A DNA stretch of 57,423 bases from an uncultured Selenomonadaceae bacterium (GTDB taxonomy: Bacteria; Bacillota; Negativicutes; Selenomonadales; Selenomonadaceae). The translations under genes were made by a program, and so were the position numbers. Below are positions 45,341 to 53,664 of this stretch, one piece after another. The stretch spans positions 161,406 through 218,828 of the forward strand of contig CAJOHN010000008.1 in assembly GCA_905234235.1 (NCBI GenBank), read 5' to 3'. The first letter of the stretch is position 1, and each line of letters starts with the position of its first letter. The notes beneath the pieces are model-generated. The model was not told the DNA's origin. It saw nothing but the letters and a program-made list of their open reading frames with translations, and searched no databases.

Positions 45341-46696
45341 ATGAATGACGTTGCGATTAAAGCCGAACACCTTACCAAAATTTATAAGATCTACGAACAC
45401 GAAATCGACAGGATTAAGGAAACTTTTCATCCCTTCCATAAACGCTACAGCAAAGATTTTTACGCGCTTAACGACATTTCCTTTGAAATTAGACGCGGCG
45501 AAAATATCGGGCTTGTCGGCAAAAACGGCGCAGGTAAATCTACTTTGTTAAAAATTATTACGGGCGTCCTCACTCCCAGCGGCGGTACTCTCGAAGTCAA
45601 CGGGCGTATCGCCTCGCTGTTGGAGTTGGGCGCGGGCTTCAATCCCGATATGACCGGCGTTGAAAATATTTACATGAACGGCTTGCTTATCGGGCACAAT
45701 CGCGACGTTATGGACGCCAAAATCGACGATATTATTGCCTTCGCCGACATTGGAGAATTTATCAATCAGCCCGTCAAAACTTATTCGTCTGGGATGTTCG
45801 CGAGGCTGGCTTTTGCGGTTAATGCGTTTGTCGAGCCGGATATTTTAATTGTTGATGAGGCATTAAGTGTCGGCGACGCGTTTTTTCAAAGCAAATGTAT
45901 TGATAAGATGCGTTCGATGATTCAAGGCGGCGTGACGGTTATTTTTGTCAGCCACGATACTTTTGCCGTCAAGAATCTTTGCCAACGCGCTTTCCTCATG
46001 AAGTCGGGGAAAATTTTAATGGACGCACCCGCTAAAGATGTCGTCGAAGTTTATCGCAATATGCTCCTCGAATCTCGCGGCGAATTGACTGCGGAACAAT
46101 CTCAGCGTCAAAATGCCCTCGTTAATAATCTGCGCGGCGAATACGATAAAACTTTTGCCGAAGAAAAAATTTCCGTTGAAAGTTTGGAACGCGGCAAAGA
46201 TACTTTCGATAAAAATGCAACCTATCAACGTATCGGCGATAAACGCGCAGTCTTCGATAACGTTCAGCTCCTAAACTTAAACGGCGAACTCATCAGCGAA
46301 GTTATTTTTGGGCAGGAAGTTGTTTTGCGTATGATTGTACGTTTCCAAACCGACGTTGAACTTCTTGGAATGGGCTATCACATCAGGAACGCAACCGGTA
46401 TCGATTTAATCTACACGGATTCGCGCTTCAACGACACCAAAGCTATTTTCGACGCAAAGGCGGGCGAGGTTTACGTTATTGATTGGCGGTTTAAAGTTGA
46501 GTTGCGCCAAGAACTTTACGATATTGCCTGCGTTATCTCTACGCCGCTCGACGAAACTTTAAGCTCCGTTGAAATGTGCGACTTTATCCCGTGCGCCGTT
46601 CAGTTTAACGTCGTCAGTCCTAATCCTTATCTCAGCTTGCCCGGCGGCTACGTTCATTGGCATAACGATCTTAAAATTTGCCGCGTTGATAAATAA
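45341..46696 (+). CDS. Wzt/TagH-like ABC ATPase with carbohydrate-recognition C-terminus
   Basis: The 451-residue protein has an ABC domain with Walker A GLVGKNGAGKST, signature YSSGMFARLAFA, Walker B PDILIVDEAL and H-loop FVSHDT, typical of O-antigen and teichoic-acid exporters. Its N-terminus (EHLTKIYKIYEHEIDRIKE) is standard for the family. A linker leads to a C-terminal beta-sandwich (about residues 300-445, VRFQTDVELLGMGYHIRNAT) like the Wzt domain that selects the glycan. The partner permease gene is not adjacent. There is no clear ribosome site before ATG 45341, which is three bases after the receptor stop, so translation may be coupled. It probably exports a surface glycan. Confidence 0.88.
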   Translation: MNDVAIKAEHLTKIYKIYEHEIDRIKETFHPFHKRYSKDFYALNDISFEIRRGENIGLVGKNGAGKSTLLKIITGVLTPSGGTLEVNGRIASLLELGAGFNPDMTGVENIYMNGLLIGHNRDVMDAKIDDIIAFADIGEFINQPVKTYSSGMFARLAFAVNAFVEPDILIVDEALSVGDAFFQSKCIDKMRSMIQGGVTVIFVSHDTFAVKNLCQRAFLMKSGKILMDAPAKDVVEVYRNMLLESRGELTAEQSQRQNALVNNLRGEYDKTFAEEKISVESLERGKDTFDKNATYQRIGDKRAVFDNVQLLNLNGELISEVIFGQEVVLRMIVRFQTDVELLGMGYHIRNATGIDLIYTDSRFNDTKAIFDAKAGEVYVIDWRFKVELRQELYDIACVISTPLDETLSSVEMCDFIPCAVQFNVVSPNPYLSLPGGYVHWHNDLKICRVDK

Positions 46697-46714
46697 AAAT
46701 TTTTTTGTTATAAT
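46686..46714 (+). promoter_or_regulatory. Promoter of the vanW-mnmA operon
   Basis: TTGATA (46686-46691), a 17-bp spacer and TATAAT (46709-46714) form a near-consensus promoter. Its -35 box overlaps the end of the ABC ATPase gene. Confidence 0.8.
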
Positions 46715-46745
46715 GGTTTGAGTAAATTATGGAGGCGAAATTTTT

Positions 46746-48023
46746 GTGGAGACTTCTGAAGTTGAAAAGTTTAACCTAAAAAATTTTCTCTCGGCAAAGG
46801 GTGCGGCTATCGCGGCGGCTTCCGTAGCAGTCGTGGGGCTCGGCACTCTCGCTATGTCGAGTTCGGTCGCCGATGGCAATACTATCGTCACGGGCGTCCG
46901 CGCTGATGAGCACCAACTCAGCGGATTAGATAAATTCGCCGCAGAAAAAGTGTTCACCGACATTGCCGCGCAGAAAATTCATCCGCTAACCTTCCGCTAT
47001 GAGGGCGAAACTTTTGAAATCACGCCCGAAGAAATCAATTTAACTCCGCTCGTCGATAAAGCCGCTCAAGAAGCTTTAAATTACGGACGCGGCGGAACTG
47101 CCATTGGCAATTTTAACGAGCAAATGAAGTGTATGCTTAACGGACGCAACGTTCATCTCACCGCAAGTTTTGATTCAACTCTCCTCGACGAGAAACTTAA
47201 CGACATTGCCGCGCAGATTAACCGTGACCCTGTTAATGCCGTCGTTGAATTTGCTTCGGGCGGCGCGATTGAAAAAATCCCCGGCGTTATCGGCAAGAAA
47301 CTTAACACCGAACAAATCGCCGAGAATTTGCGCGACCCTCTGACTACTTTAAATTTGCCGAATAATACGATTGAACTCGTGCCCGATGACATTCAGCCGT
47401 TCGTGACGACGGAAGACATTGCGGGCATTGATTCGGTTCTCGGCACTTACAGCACTTATTATTATCCCGGCGACAGAGGCGATAACATTTGGCTCGCCGC
47501 CAATTCCATTTCGCACAAACTTGTTAAGAGCAGTTGGACTTTTTCTTTCAATGATACGGTCGGCGAACGCACTTGGGGCAATGGTTACAAAGTCGCGGGC
47601 GTTATAATTAACGGGCGTCCTGCTGAGGATTACGGCGGCGGCGTCTGCCAAGTCAGCTCCACGCTCTATAACGCTGTTTTACTCGCGGGGCTTACTCCCA
47701 CTGAACGCACGCCACATTTTTTCCAATCAACTTACATTGCGCCCGGTCGCGACGCTACTGTTGCTGACGGGCAGATTGATTTCAAATTCCGCAACGACTT
47801 CCCGCACAATGTTTATCTTATCGCCGAAGCTTACGGCTCGACGCTGAGCGTTTACGTTCTCGGAACTAAAGCAGATTTGGGCGGCGCGGATATTGCCATT
47901 GAACGCGAAGGCTCGGATATGTCGCCGTCGATTTATCGCGTATGGTACAGTGGCAATGATGTTATTCGCAGTGAATTTTTACACACTGATGTTTACGAGG
48001 TGCCTAAGCCCAGACAAGATTAA
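46746..48023 (+). CDS. VanW-family exported protein
   Basis: The 425-residue protein has an N-terminal membrane anchor (residues 18-40). A PG-binding-type domain follows (FTDIAAQKIHPLTFRYEGETFEI, repeated weakly), then the VanW domain with FSFNDTVGERTWGNGYK, EDYGGGVCQVSSTLYNAVL and FRNDFPHNVYLIAEA. VanW proteins occur in Firmicutes and their molecular role, probably at the cell wall, is unproven. GTG 46746 has GGAGG nine bases upstream and its own promoter. It is the first gene of a run including mnmA. Confidence 0.9.
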   Translation: METSEVEKFNLKNFLSAKGAAIAAASVAVVGLGTLAMSSSVADGNTIVTGVRADEHQLSGLDKFAAEKVFTDIAAQKIHPLTFRYEGETFEITPEEINLTPLVDKAAQEALNYGRGGTAIGNFNEQMKCMLNGRNVHLTASFDSTLLDEKLNDIAAQINRDPVNAVVEFASGGAIEKIPGVIGKKLNTEQIAENLRDPLTTLNLPNNTIELVPDDIQPFVTTEDIAGIDSVLGTYSTYYYPGDRGDNIWLAANSISHKLVKSSWTFSFNDTVGERTWGNGYKVAGVIINGRPAEDYGGGVCQVSSTLYNAVLLAGLTPTERTPHFFQSTYIAPGRDATVADGQIDFKFRNDFPHNVYLIAEAYGSTLSVYVLGTKADLGGADIAIEREGSDMSPSIYRVWYSGNDVIRSEFLHTDVYEVPKPRQD

Positions 48024-48038
48024 ATTGGAGTGATTGAT

Positions 48039-49076
48039 TTGATTAAGAAGGTCGCCGTAGCGATGAGCGGAGGTGTCGACAGCTCATTGACTGCGGCATT
48101 TTTGTTAGAAAAAAATTTTGAAGTCTTTGGCGTGACGATGCTCCTTAGTGACGACGAGAAAAATATTTATGATGCTCGCCGCGTTTGTGAACACTTGAGT
48201 ATAAAGCATTACGTCGCCGATTTCAGAAATATTTTCCGTGCCAACGTTGAGGATTATTTTGTTGCTGAATATCTGCGCGGCAAAACTCCTAATCCTTGTG
48301 TTCGTTGCAATAAAAAAATAAAGTTCGGCGCGCTGTTCGATTTGGCTGAAGATTTGGGCGCGGATTTTTTGGCGACGGGGCATTATGCGCGGATTACTTT
48401 CGAGGACGGGCGATTCAAATTAAAAAAAGCCGTCGACATTAAGAAAGACCAATCCTACGTTCTGTATAACTTGACGCTGGAAAAACTTTCAAAAATTTTA
48501 TTGCCGCTGGGCGAATTTTCTAAGGTTGAAACGCGCAGACTTGCCGCAGAAAAAAATTTGCCCGTCGCTCACAAGCCCGACAGTCAAGAAATTTGCTTCA
48601 TTCCCAACGACGATTATAAAAGTTTTATCGCTAATCGCGAGCCGTCCGCGCAGGCTTTAAAGTCGGGCGTGATTGTCGATTCAAGCGGAAAGATTCTCGG
48701 CAGTCATAACGGCGTTGCGAATTACACAATCGGTCAGCGTAAAGGCTTGGGGATTGCCGCGCCGCAACCGCTCTATGTCACTAAGCTTGACGTTGATAAT
48801 AAAAAAGTCGTCGTCGATACGAACGAAAAACTTTTCAGTTACAGTTTGATTGCCGGCGACGTTCACTGGATTTATAAGCCGCAACTTCCAAAAGTTTTAA
48901 CGGCTAAGATTCGCTACGGAGCAAAAGTTTCGGCGTGCAACGTTGCGGAGGCGGAAAATTATTTATCGGTGACTTTTACTGAGCCGCAACGCGCAATTAC
49001 TCCCGGTCAATCGATAGTTTTCTACGACGGCGACGAAGTTTTAGGCGGCGCGATTATTAATGAGGTGATGACATGA
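48039..49076 (+). CDS. mnmA: tRNA-specific 2-thiouridylase
   Basis: The 345-residue enzyme begins MIKKVAVAMSGGVDSSLTAA (PP-loop), has NPCVRCNKKIKFG with the first catalytic Cys, GHYARI, and SQEICFIPNDDY with the second catalytic Cys. It thiolates U34 of Lys, Glu and Gln tRNAs. TTG 48039 is preferred over GTG 48030 because GGAG is then eight bases upstream and the product begins at the family's usual start. The stop overlaps the next ATG by four bases. Confidence 0.95.
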   Translation: MIKKVAVAMSGGVDSSLTAAFLLEKNFEVFGVTMLLSDDEKNIYDARRVCEHLSIKHYVADFRNIFRANVEDYFVAEYLRGKTPNPCVRCNKKIKFGALFDLAEDLGADFLATGHYARITFEDGRFKLKKAVDIKKDQSYVLYNLTLEKLSKILLPLGEFSKVETRRLAAEKNLPVAHKPDSQEICFIPNDDYKSFIANREPSAQALKSGVIVDSSGKILGSHNGVANYTIGQRKGLGIAAPQPLYVTKLDVDNKKVVVDTNEKLFSYSLIAGDVHWIYKPQLPKVLTAKIRYGAKVSACNVAEAENYLSVTFTEPQRAITPGQSIVFYDGDEVLGGAIINEVMT

Positions 49077-49885
49077 AAAAATTTTTAACGGCGTTGGTTG
49101 TATTGCTGATGATGTCCGCGCAAGTTTCGGCTGAAAATCCTAAGGCTGAAGAGTACCGCAAAATTTTATCGTCGGAGAATTTTTACGTTGAGTACGATGA
49201 CAAAAATGTTAAGCGAATCGTGGCGCAGGATAGCGGGCGGCGTATGACGCGGACGAACTTGGGCGGGAATTATCGGGCGATTGTTTCGGTGTTGAATCCG
49301 CTTGGAAATTTTTTCGCTACCGAGTACGAAAAATATCCCGAATTCATGAGTACAGGCGGCAAGTTTTATAAATTCTTGGAGAAAGATTTTGCGCTGATGG
49401 CGAGTGAGGAGCAACTCGACGACAAAAATTTGAATCCCGTTGAAGGCTGGGGAATGATTTATCAATCGTTGTCGCTCCCGAATGAACTTGCGATTTTCAA
49501 CTGGCACGATAAATTTCACAAAGTCCCCGCCGCATTGAGCGAGCCCGTTTTTATCGAGAGCGCGAAGAAAATTATTGGCGGCAAGGAATACGATTGCGAC
49601 CGCTACGAGTCTAAAATCACGACGGCGGCGGGCGGCGATTCGGCGACGATTATTTTTGACATGTGCTATTTGAACGGCGAGCTTGCATTGGCGCAATCGG
49701 CACTTTTAACGAACGGCAATGAGTATGAAATTAATCGCTTAGTCGTGAAGAAAATTTTGCCGAGCGTTCCGAGTGGCGACTTCAAACTTAACGGCAAGGA
49801 AAAAATTTACGCGGCGGGCGTCGGCGACATGGACGACCTTTTAGAAAATCCTAAATTTATCGGGAGGCTCAATGAAATTCAATGA
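49073..49885 (+). CDS. Exported protein of unknown function (paralogue A)
   Basis: The 270-residue product has a signal peptide (MKKFLTALVVLLMMSAQVSA, cleavage before ENPKAEEY). The mature part contains YRKILSSENFYVEYDD near its start and IIGGKEYDCDRYESKI in the middle, and one central Cys pair (YDCDRY, DMCYLN) that might form a disulfide. No family is recognised. The ATG overlaps the mnmA stop (ATGA). The next gene shares the signal peptide end and the YxKIL...YxxxYD start, so the two are diverged duplicates. Confidence 0.7.
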   Translation: MKKFLTALVVLLMMSAQVSAENPKAEEYRKILSSENFYVEYDDKNVKRIVAQDSGRRMTRTNLGGNYRAIVSVLNPLGNFFATEYEKYPEFMSTGGKFYKFLEKDFALMASEEQLDDKNLNPVEGWGMIYQSLSLPNELAIFNWHDKFHKVPAALSEPVFIESAKKIIGGKEYDCDRYESKITTAAGGDSATIIFDMCYLNGELALAQSALLTNGNEYEINRLVVKKILPSVPSGDFKLNGKEKIYAAGVGDMDDLLENPKFIGRLNEIQ

Positions 49886-50640
49886 GAAATTTTTTATTAA
49901 TGTTGCTGGCGTTGCTGATGATGTCCGCGCAGGTTTCAGCGGCTAAGATTGACGCCTATCAAAAAATTTTGGAGAGCGGGCGGTACACGATTCGCTACGA
50001 CAATTTGACGCCCGCGCACCGCATAACTAATCGCGATGTTGTCAAGCTGTACGGCAAGAATGGTTTGGCGGTTGAAGGCAATGATTTTTTCTTGAACAGA
50101 CCTTTGCGCGGCGTGATTATCGGCGATGGCGAAAATCGTTACGAGGAAATCGGCTACGAAAATTTTTTCCAATGTCGGCTTGTCAAGGGCGGCGAGAATT
50201 TTATTTTCACGCGTTATCCCGCGAAGAATGGCGGCGTTGAATATTTCGGCGAGAAGAAGGGCAAAGTTGCGGCTAACCCGCGCAATTATCTTGTCGAACT
50301 TTTAAGCGGCGAGAGTTTTGGCGACTCGAATTTTACCGAGATGATGACGGCGATTATCAGCGACAGCAAAAAAAATTCCGCGCAGAAAAAATATAAATTC
50401 GTGACGAGCGGCGAACTTGATAGTGGTTTGACTTACGAGGATTTCAGTTGTCGTGACGGCGAGAATGTCAGCGCGATTCGTTATTATTTTGACGGCGACA
50501 CGCTTAAGAAAATTGCTTTTGCGGCTTCGATTGACGGCGAGTTTCGTAAATGTATCGTAAAAATTTTGGCGTTCACCGGCGAGCCCGAACAAAATCTTTT
50601 GAGGTTGCCGAGCGGCTTGGCAGACGTTACGCGGAGGTAA
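49882..50640 (+). CDS. Exported protein of unknown function (paralogue B)
   Basis: The 252-residue product has a signal peptide (LLALLMMSAQVSA) that is nearly the same as in the preceding gene. The mature protein begins AKIDAYQKILESGRYTIRYD, matching the paralogue's start. The rest is beta-rich with few shared residues (YFGEKKGKV, TYEDFSCRDGENVSAIRYYFDGD). The ATG overlaps the previous stop (ATGA), implying co-translation and similar dosage. No family is recognised. Being between an anchor protein operon and outer-membrane genes, it is probably periplasmic or outer-membrane associated. Confidence 0.7.
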   Translation: MRNFLLMLLALLMMSAQVSAAKIDAYQKILESGRYTIRYDNLTPAHRITNRDVVKLYGKNGLAVEGNDFFLNRPLRGVIIGDGENRYEEIGYENFFQCRLVKGGENFIFTRYPAKNGGVEYFGEKKGKVAANPRNYLVELLSGESFGDSNFTEMMTAIISDSKKNSAQKKYKFVTSGELDSGLTYEDFSCRDGENVSAIRYYFDGDTLKKIAFAASIDGEFRKCIVKILAFTGEPEQNLLRLPSGLADVTRR

Positions 50641-50645
50641 TTGAC

Positions 50646-51455
50646 ATGAAGAAAATTTTTGCTATCATATTGGCGACGGCGATAATAAATTTTTCGTCAA
50701 TTTGTTCAGCGGCTCCGACGTGCATTCTGATGAAGTTCACGGACGACACGCGCTTTGACAAGATTGAATCGGCGGAATCGTTATCGGATTTGGTAATGGA
50801 GAAACTTATCGACAGCGGGAAGTTTAATTTTTCGGAGACACGCCCGCTTGATGAGGACATTGAGATAAAACTTTACAACGAGAATCTGCGCGACTTGAAT
50901 TATTTAAACGCGGCGATTGAGACGGGCGACTTCAATCCGCTTTTCGAGGGTGAAGGCTTCGACGAACGCAAAGCTCAATCAATCGCCTCCGCGCAGGTCG
51001 GACAGATAATCACGCCCGAAATTACTCAAGCAATCGGCGCGGCGCATAATGCCGAATACTTGATTCAGGGCACGATTATAAATTTGGGCACGGGAGCTTG
51101 GTGGAGTGACGACTACGCGGTTTTATCGAGTGCACTCAATCTTGCGAGCTCGTTGATGAGTTCGGCGATACCACTCGGCGGACTGGGCGATTTAATCGGC
51201 GGCATCGACGTCAGCAAGATAGGCATCGGCGTCCGGATCGACATTCGGATTATCAAGGCAGAGACAGGGGAGGTGATTTGGAGCAAGCGCGTCGTCGGTA
51301 TCAATGAACAAGTCAATTTAAGTCTCGGATTAATAACGATTGGCAGCAGGAAACTCAACAATAATCTTTACGCAAAGGCGATGGACAAGGCGGCTCAAAA
51401 AATCGCAGACGCAATTATCGCGGATATGACGGCAGGTAAATTGTTTATCAAATGA
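50646..51455 (+). CDS. CsgG-like exported protein
   Basis: The 269-residue product has a signal peptide (FAIILATAIINFSSICSA). The mature part starts with a TolB-N-like strand (TCILMKFTDD), has AHNAEYLIQGTIINLGTG and ends with VRIDIRIIKAETGEVIWSKRVVG and KAAQKIADAIIADM, the strand and helix order of CsgG/FlgT-type outer-membrane assembly proteins. A hydrophobic Ser/Leu-rich loop (ALNLASSLMSSAIPLGGLGDLIGG) could be a membrane-inserting hairpin as in the CsgG pore. There is no lipobox Cys at the cleavage point apart from CSA, which precedes it. ATG 50646 follows GGAGG. It lies 13 bases before an autotransporter. Confidence 0.6.
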   Translation: MKKIFAIILATAIINFSSICSAAPTCILMKFTDDTRFDKIESAESLSDLVMEKLIDSGKFNFSETRPLDEDIEIKLYNENLRDLNYLNAAIETGDFNPLFEGEGFDERKAQSIASAQVGQIITPEITQAIGAAHNAEYLIQGTIINLGTGAWWSDDYAVLSSALNLASSLMSSAIPLGGLGDLIGGIDVSKIGIGVRIDIRIIKAETGEVIWSKRVVGINEQVNLSLGLITIGSRKLNNNLYAKAMDKAAQKIADAIIADMTAGKLFIK

Positions 51456-51468
51456 ATGGAGGATTGTT

Positions 51469-53561
51469 ATGTTGTTCAAACCTAAGCGGCTCCTCGCGGC
51501 GAGTCTTGCGGCAACTATGTTGCAAATATCACATGGGGAGGGGTAGTTTTCGCTGAAGATGTTAAGCCGACTAATCCCTCGTCTAATAATAATGTCACAT
51601 TGAACGAAAGCACTTACAGTGTCAATGGCTCAAGCAACAGTCATAATGGAACTTTCAGCGAGTTTGATGGAGGTTTCAGTGAAAGTGGCGAGGCAAGTCA
51701 CAACAAAGTGACGGTAAATGGCGGTACAGTAACTCGTTTCTTAAATGGAGGCTATATCGCTGGTATCGGCAATACAAATTACAATTTCGTACTTATAAAC
51801 GGCGGAATTTTCGGTGAGTGGGTCGAAGGCGGCTGGGCAACGTATGGCAACGCCAATTATAACACCGTGACAATTAACGGCGGAACTTTTAATGGCACAA
51901 TAATTGACGGCGGTTATACCTGGTACGGCAATACGAACTACAACACGGTCAATATTAACGGCGGTATTTTCAATCTAAGCAATGGCGGTATTTATGGTGG
52001 TTACGTGGCTGGAAGCGGCGACGCTATAGGAAATGAGATTAATATCACTGGCGGCACGATTCAAGGAAATATTTATGGCGGCTATATATCTGAAAGCGGC
52101 AACGTCAAAGACAATACCGTTAACATTTACGGCAACCCAGATTTAAGCGGAGCCTCAATTTATGCGGCAAGAGGCGGCACCTCGTCGACTACCTCAGGCA
52201 ATACGCTCAATTTTTACACTTCGGGCATCACAGCTAGAAATATCGGCGGCTTCCAATACATAAACTTCATCTTCCCCGAAAATTATCAAAAAGATACTAT
52301 CTTAACGCTCACTGGCGGCGAGCAAACTAATCTTGGCGACCTCTCGACTGTAGGCTTTGGCTCTCAAGGTAATTCAAATATCGGCGCGGGCGATGTGATT
52401 AATCTCATTCACAACACGGGTAACACCATAAGCATTAACAACAATGTAAACGTCACGAACAATTACCATACGAAGATGAGTCGCGGCGTTTCTTTCGACT
52501 ATGATCTCGATTTGGTTATGTCGTCTGACGGCAGAACATTAACCGGTGTTGTCGGCTCTCACGGCGGCATAAAAGAAGAAACATACACAATCCCAGTAAG
52601 CAATCCCGTTCCGGTTATCATGGTCAGTAACAATGCTGTTATCGATTCTTTGAACGATATAGGCGGCATAGATTTTGATGACGAGAGCGAAGGCGATAGG
52701 GCTCAAAAGGCGGAAGACGTTCGCGAACAACACGGCTTTGAAATTTTTGCTCATTCGGGCTACGGTCGTTTGAAAACTAAAACCGGTAACGGCAGCCACG
52801 TCTACACCAACAGCGGCAATTACGATCTCGGCTTTGCGCGTTCCCTCGACCTTAAGGAAGGCAAATTTATTTTTGCTCCGATTGTCGAACACAGCGCGGG
52901 ACATTATGACGCAGTCCTTTCCGACGGCAGAAAAGGTTACGGCTCTGCTAAGTACGCGGCGGGCGGCGTGATTTTCCGTAAAATCAATAACACGGGGCTT
53001 TACTTCGAGGGCAGTGCCCGCTTCGGACGCTCGTACAATAATTTTATCTCCGACAACTTCACTGACGGCAACGGCAATTCTGTCCGCGCAACTTATCACA
53101 CCAACGCGCCGATTTTTGCCAGCCACGTTCGCGTCGGGCAAGCTAAACGTCTCAATAAAAATAACATTCTCGACGTTTACGGGCTTTATTTTTACAACCG
53201 TCAAGGAAGCATGGATACCACATTGTCGACGGGCGACCCTTACGAATTCAGTTCCGTTTCTTCCCAACGTGCTCGCTTAGGCTATCGTCTCACGACGCGC
53301 ACCAGTAAAATCAGCAGAATTTACACGGGGCTCGCTTATCAATACGAAAGCAATTCCGATTCTAAAGCGAAAACCCACGACGCGGAAGGCGTTTCATGGA
53401 GTTTGAATGCCGGCTCCAAAGGCTCAAGCGGAATGATTGAACTCGGCTGGCAGATTAAACCCGATAAAGTTAATCCTTGGCTCGTCGATATAAATGCAAC
53501 GGGTTGGATTGGTCATCAAAAGGGCGCAACCGCTATGGCTAAGATTAAAAAATCCTTCTGA
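51469..53561 (+). pseudogene. Autotransporter with frameshift in the signal peptide (possible OFF state)
   Basis: ATG 51469, behind GGAGG, encodes MLFKPKRLLAASLAATML and then runs out of frame at GGGGAGGGG (51535-51543), stopping at TAG. Adding one G to this run joins it to VVFAEDVKP and the long open frame ending at 53561. The repaired N-terminus aligns residue for residue with that of the next autotransporter. The passenger (to about residue 330) is a beta-helix of NGGT/NGGI turns such as NTVTINGGTFNG. After a Glu/Asp-rich linker the barrel domain (about 410-697) begins FEIFAHSGYGRLKTKTG and ends in the outer-membrane signature MAKIKKSF with terminal Phe. It is in the same transcript as the CsgG-like gene. 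Reversible slippage or a fixed lesion are both possible. Confidence 0.82.
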
Positions 53562-53589
53562 CATTTGACTTATAAATTTTAGAAAACGT

Positions 53590-53619
53590 TTGAAAGACAA
53601 TCTGCCGCTGTGATAAAAT
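53590..53619 (+). promoter_or_regulatory. Possible promoter of the second autotransporter, overlapping a terminator
   Basis: TTGAAA (53590-53595), an 18-bp spacer and TAAAAT (53614-53619) precede the gene. The terminator stem of the upstream gene lies within the spacer and -10 region. Confidence 0.45.
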
Positions 53620-53635
53620 AGCGGCAGTTTTATTT
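53602..53635 (+). terminator. Intrinsic terminator between the autotransporters
   Basis: CTGCCGCT and AGCGGCAG form a perfect 8-bp stem around a 10-base loop, followed by TTTTATTTT. Confidence 0.85.
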
Positions 53636-53664
53636 TGGGCAGTATGGCAAGGAGGTTTGTAAAG

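Noticed and set aside
48978-49072. Separate transcription unit for the exported paralogues
   Set aside because: No promoter is visible and both starts overlap the preceding stop codons, so they belong to the vanW-mnmA transcript.
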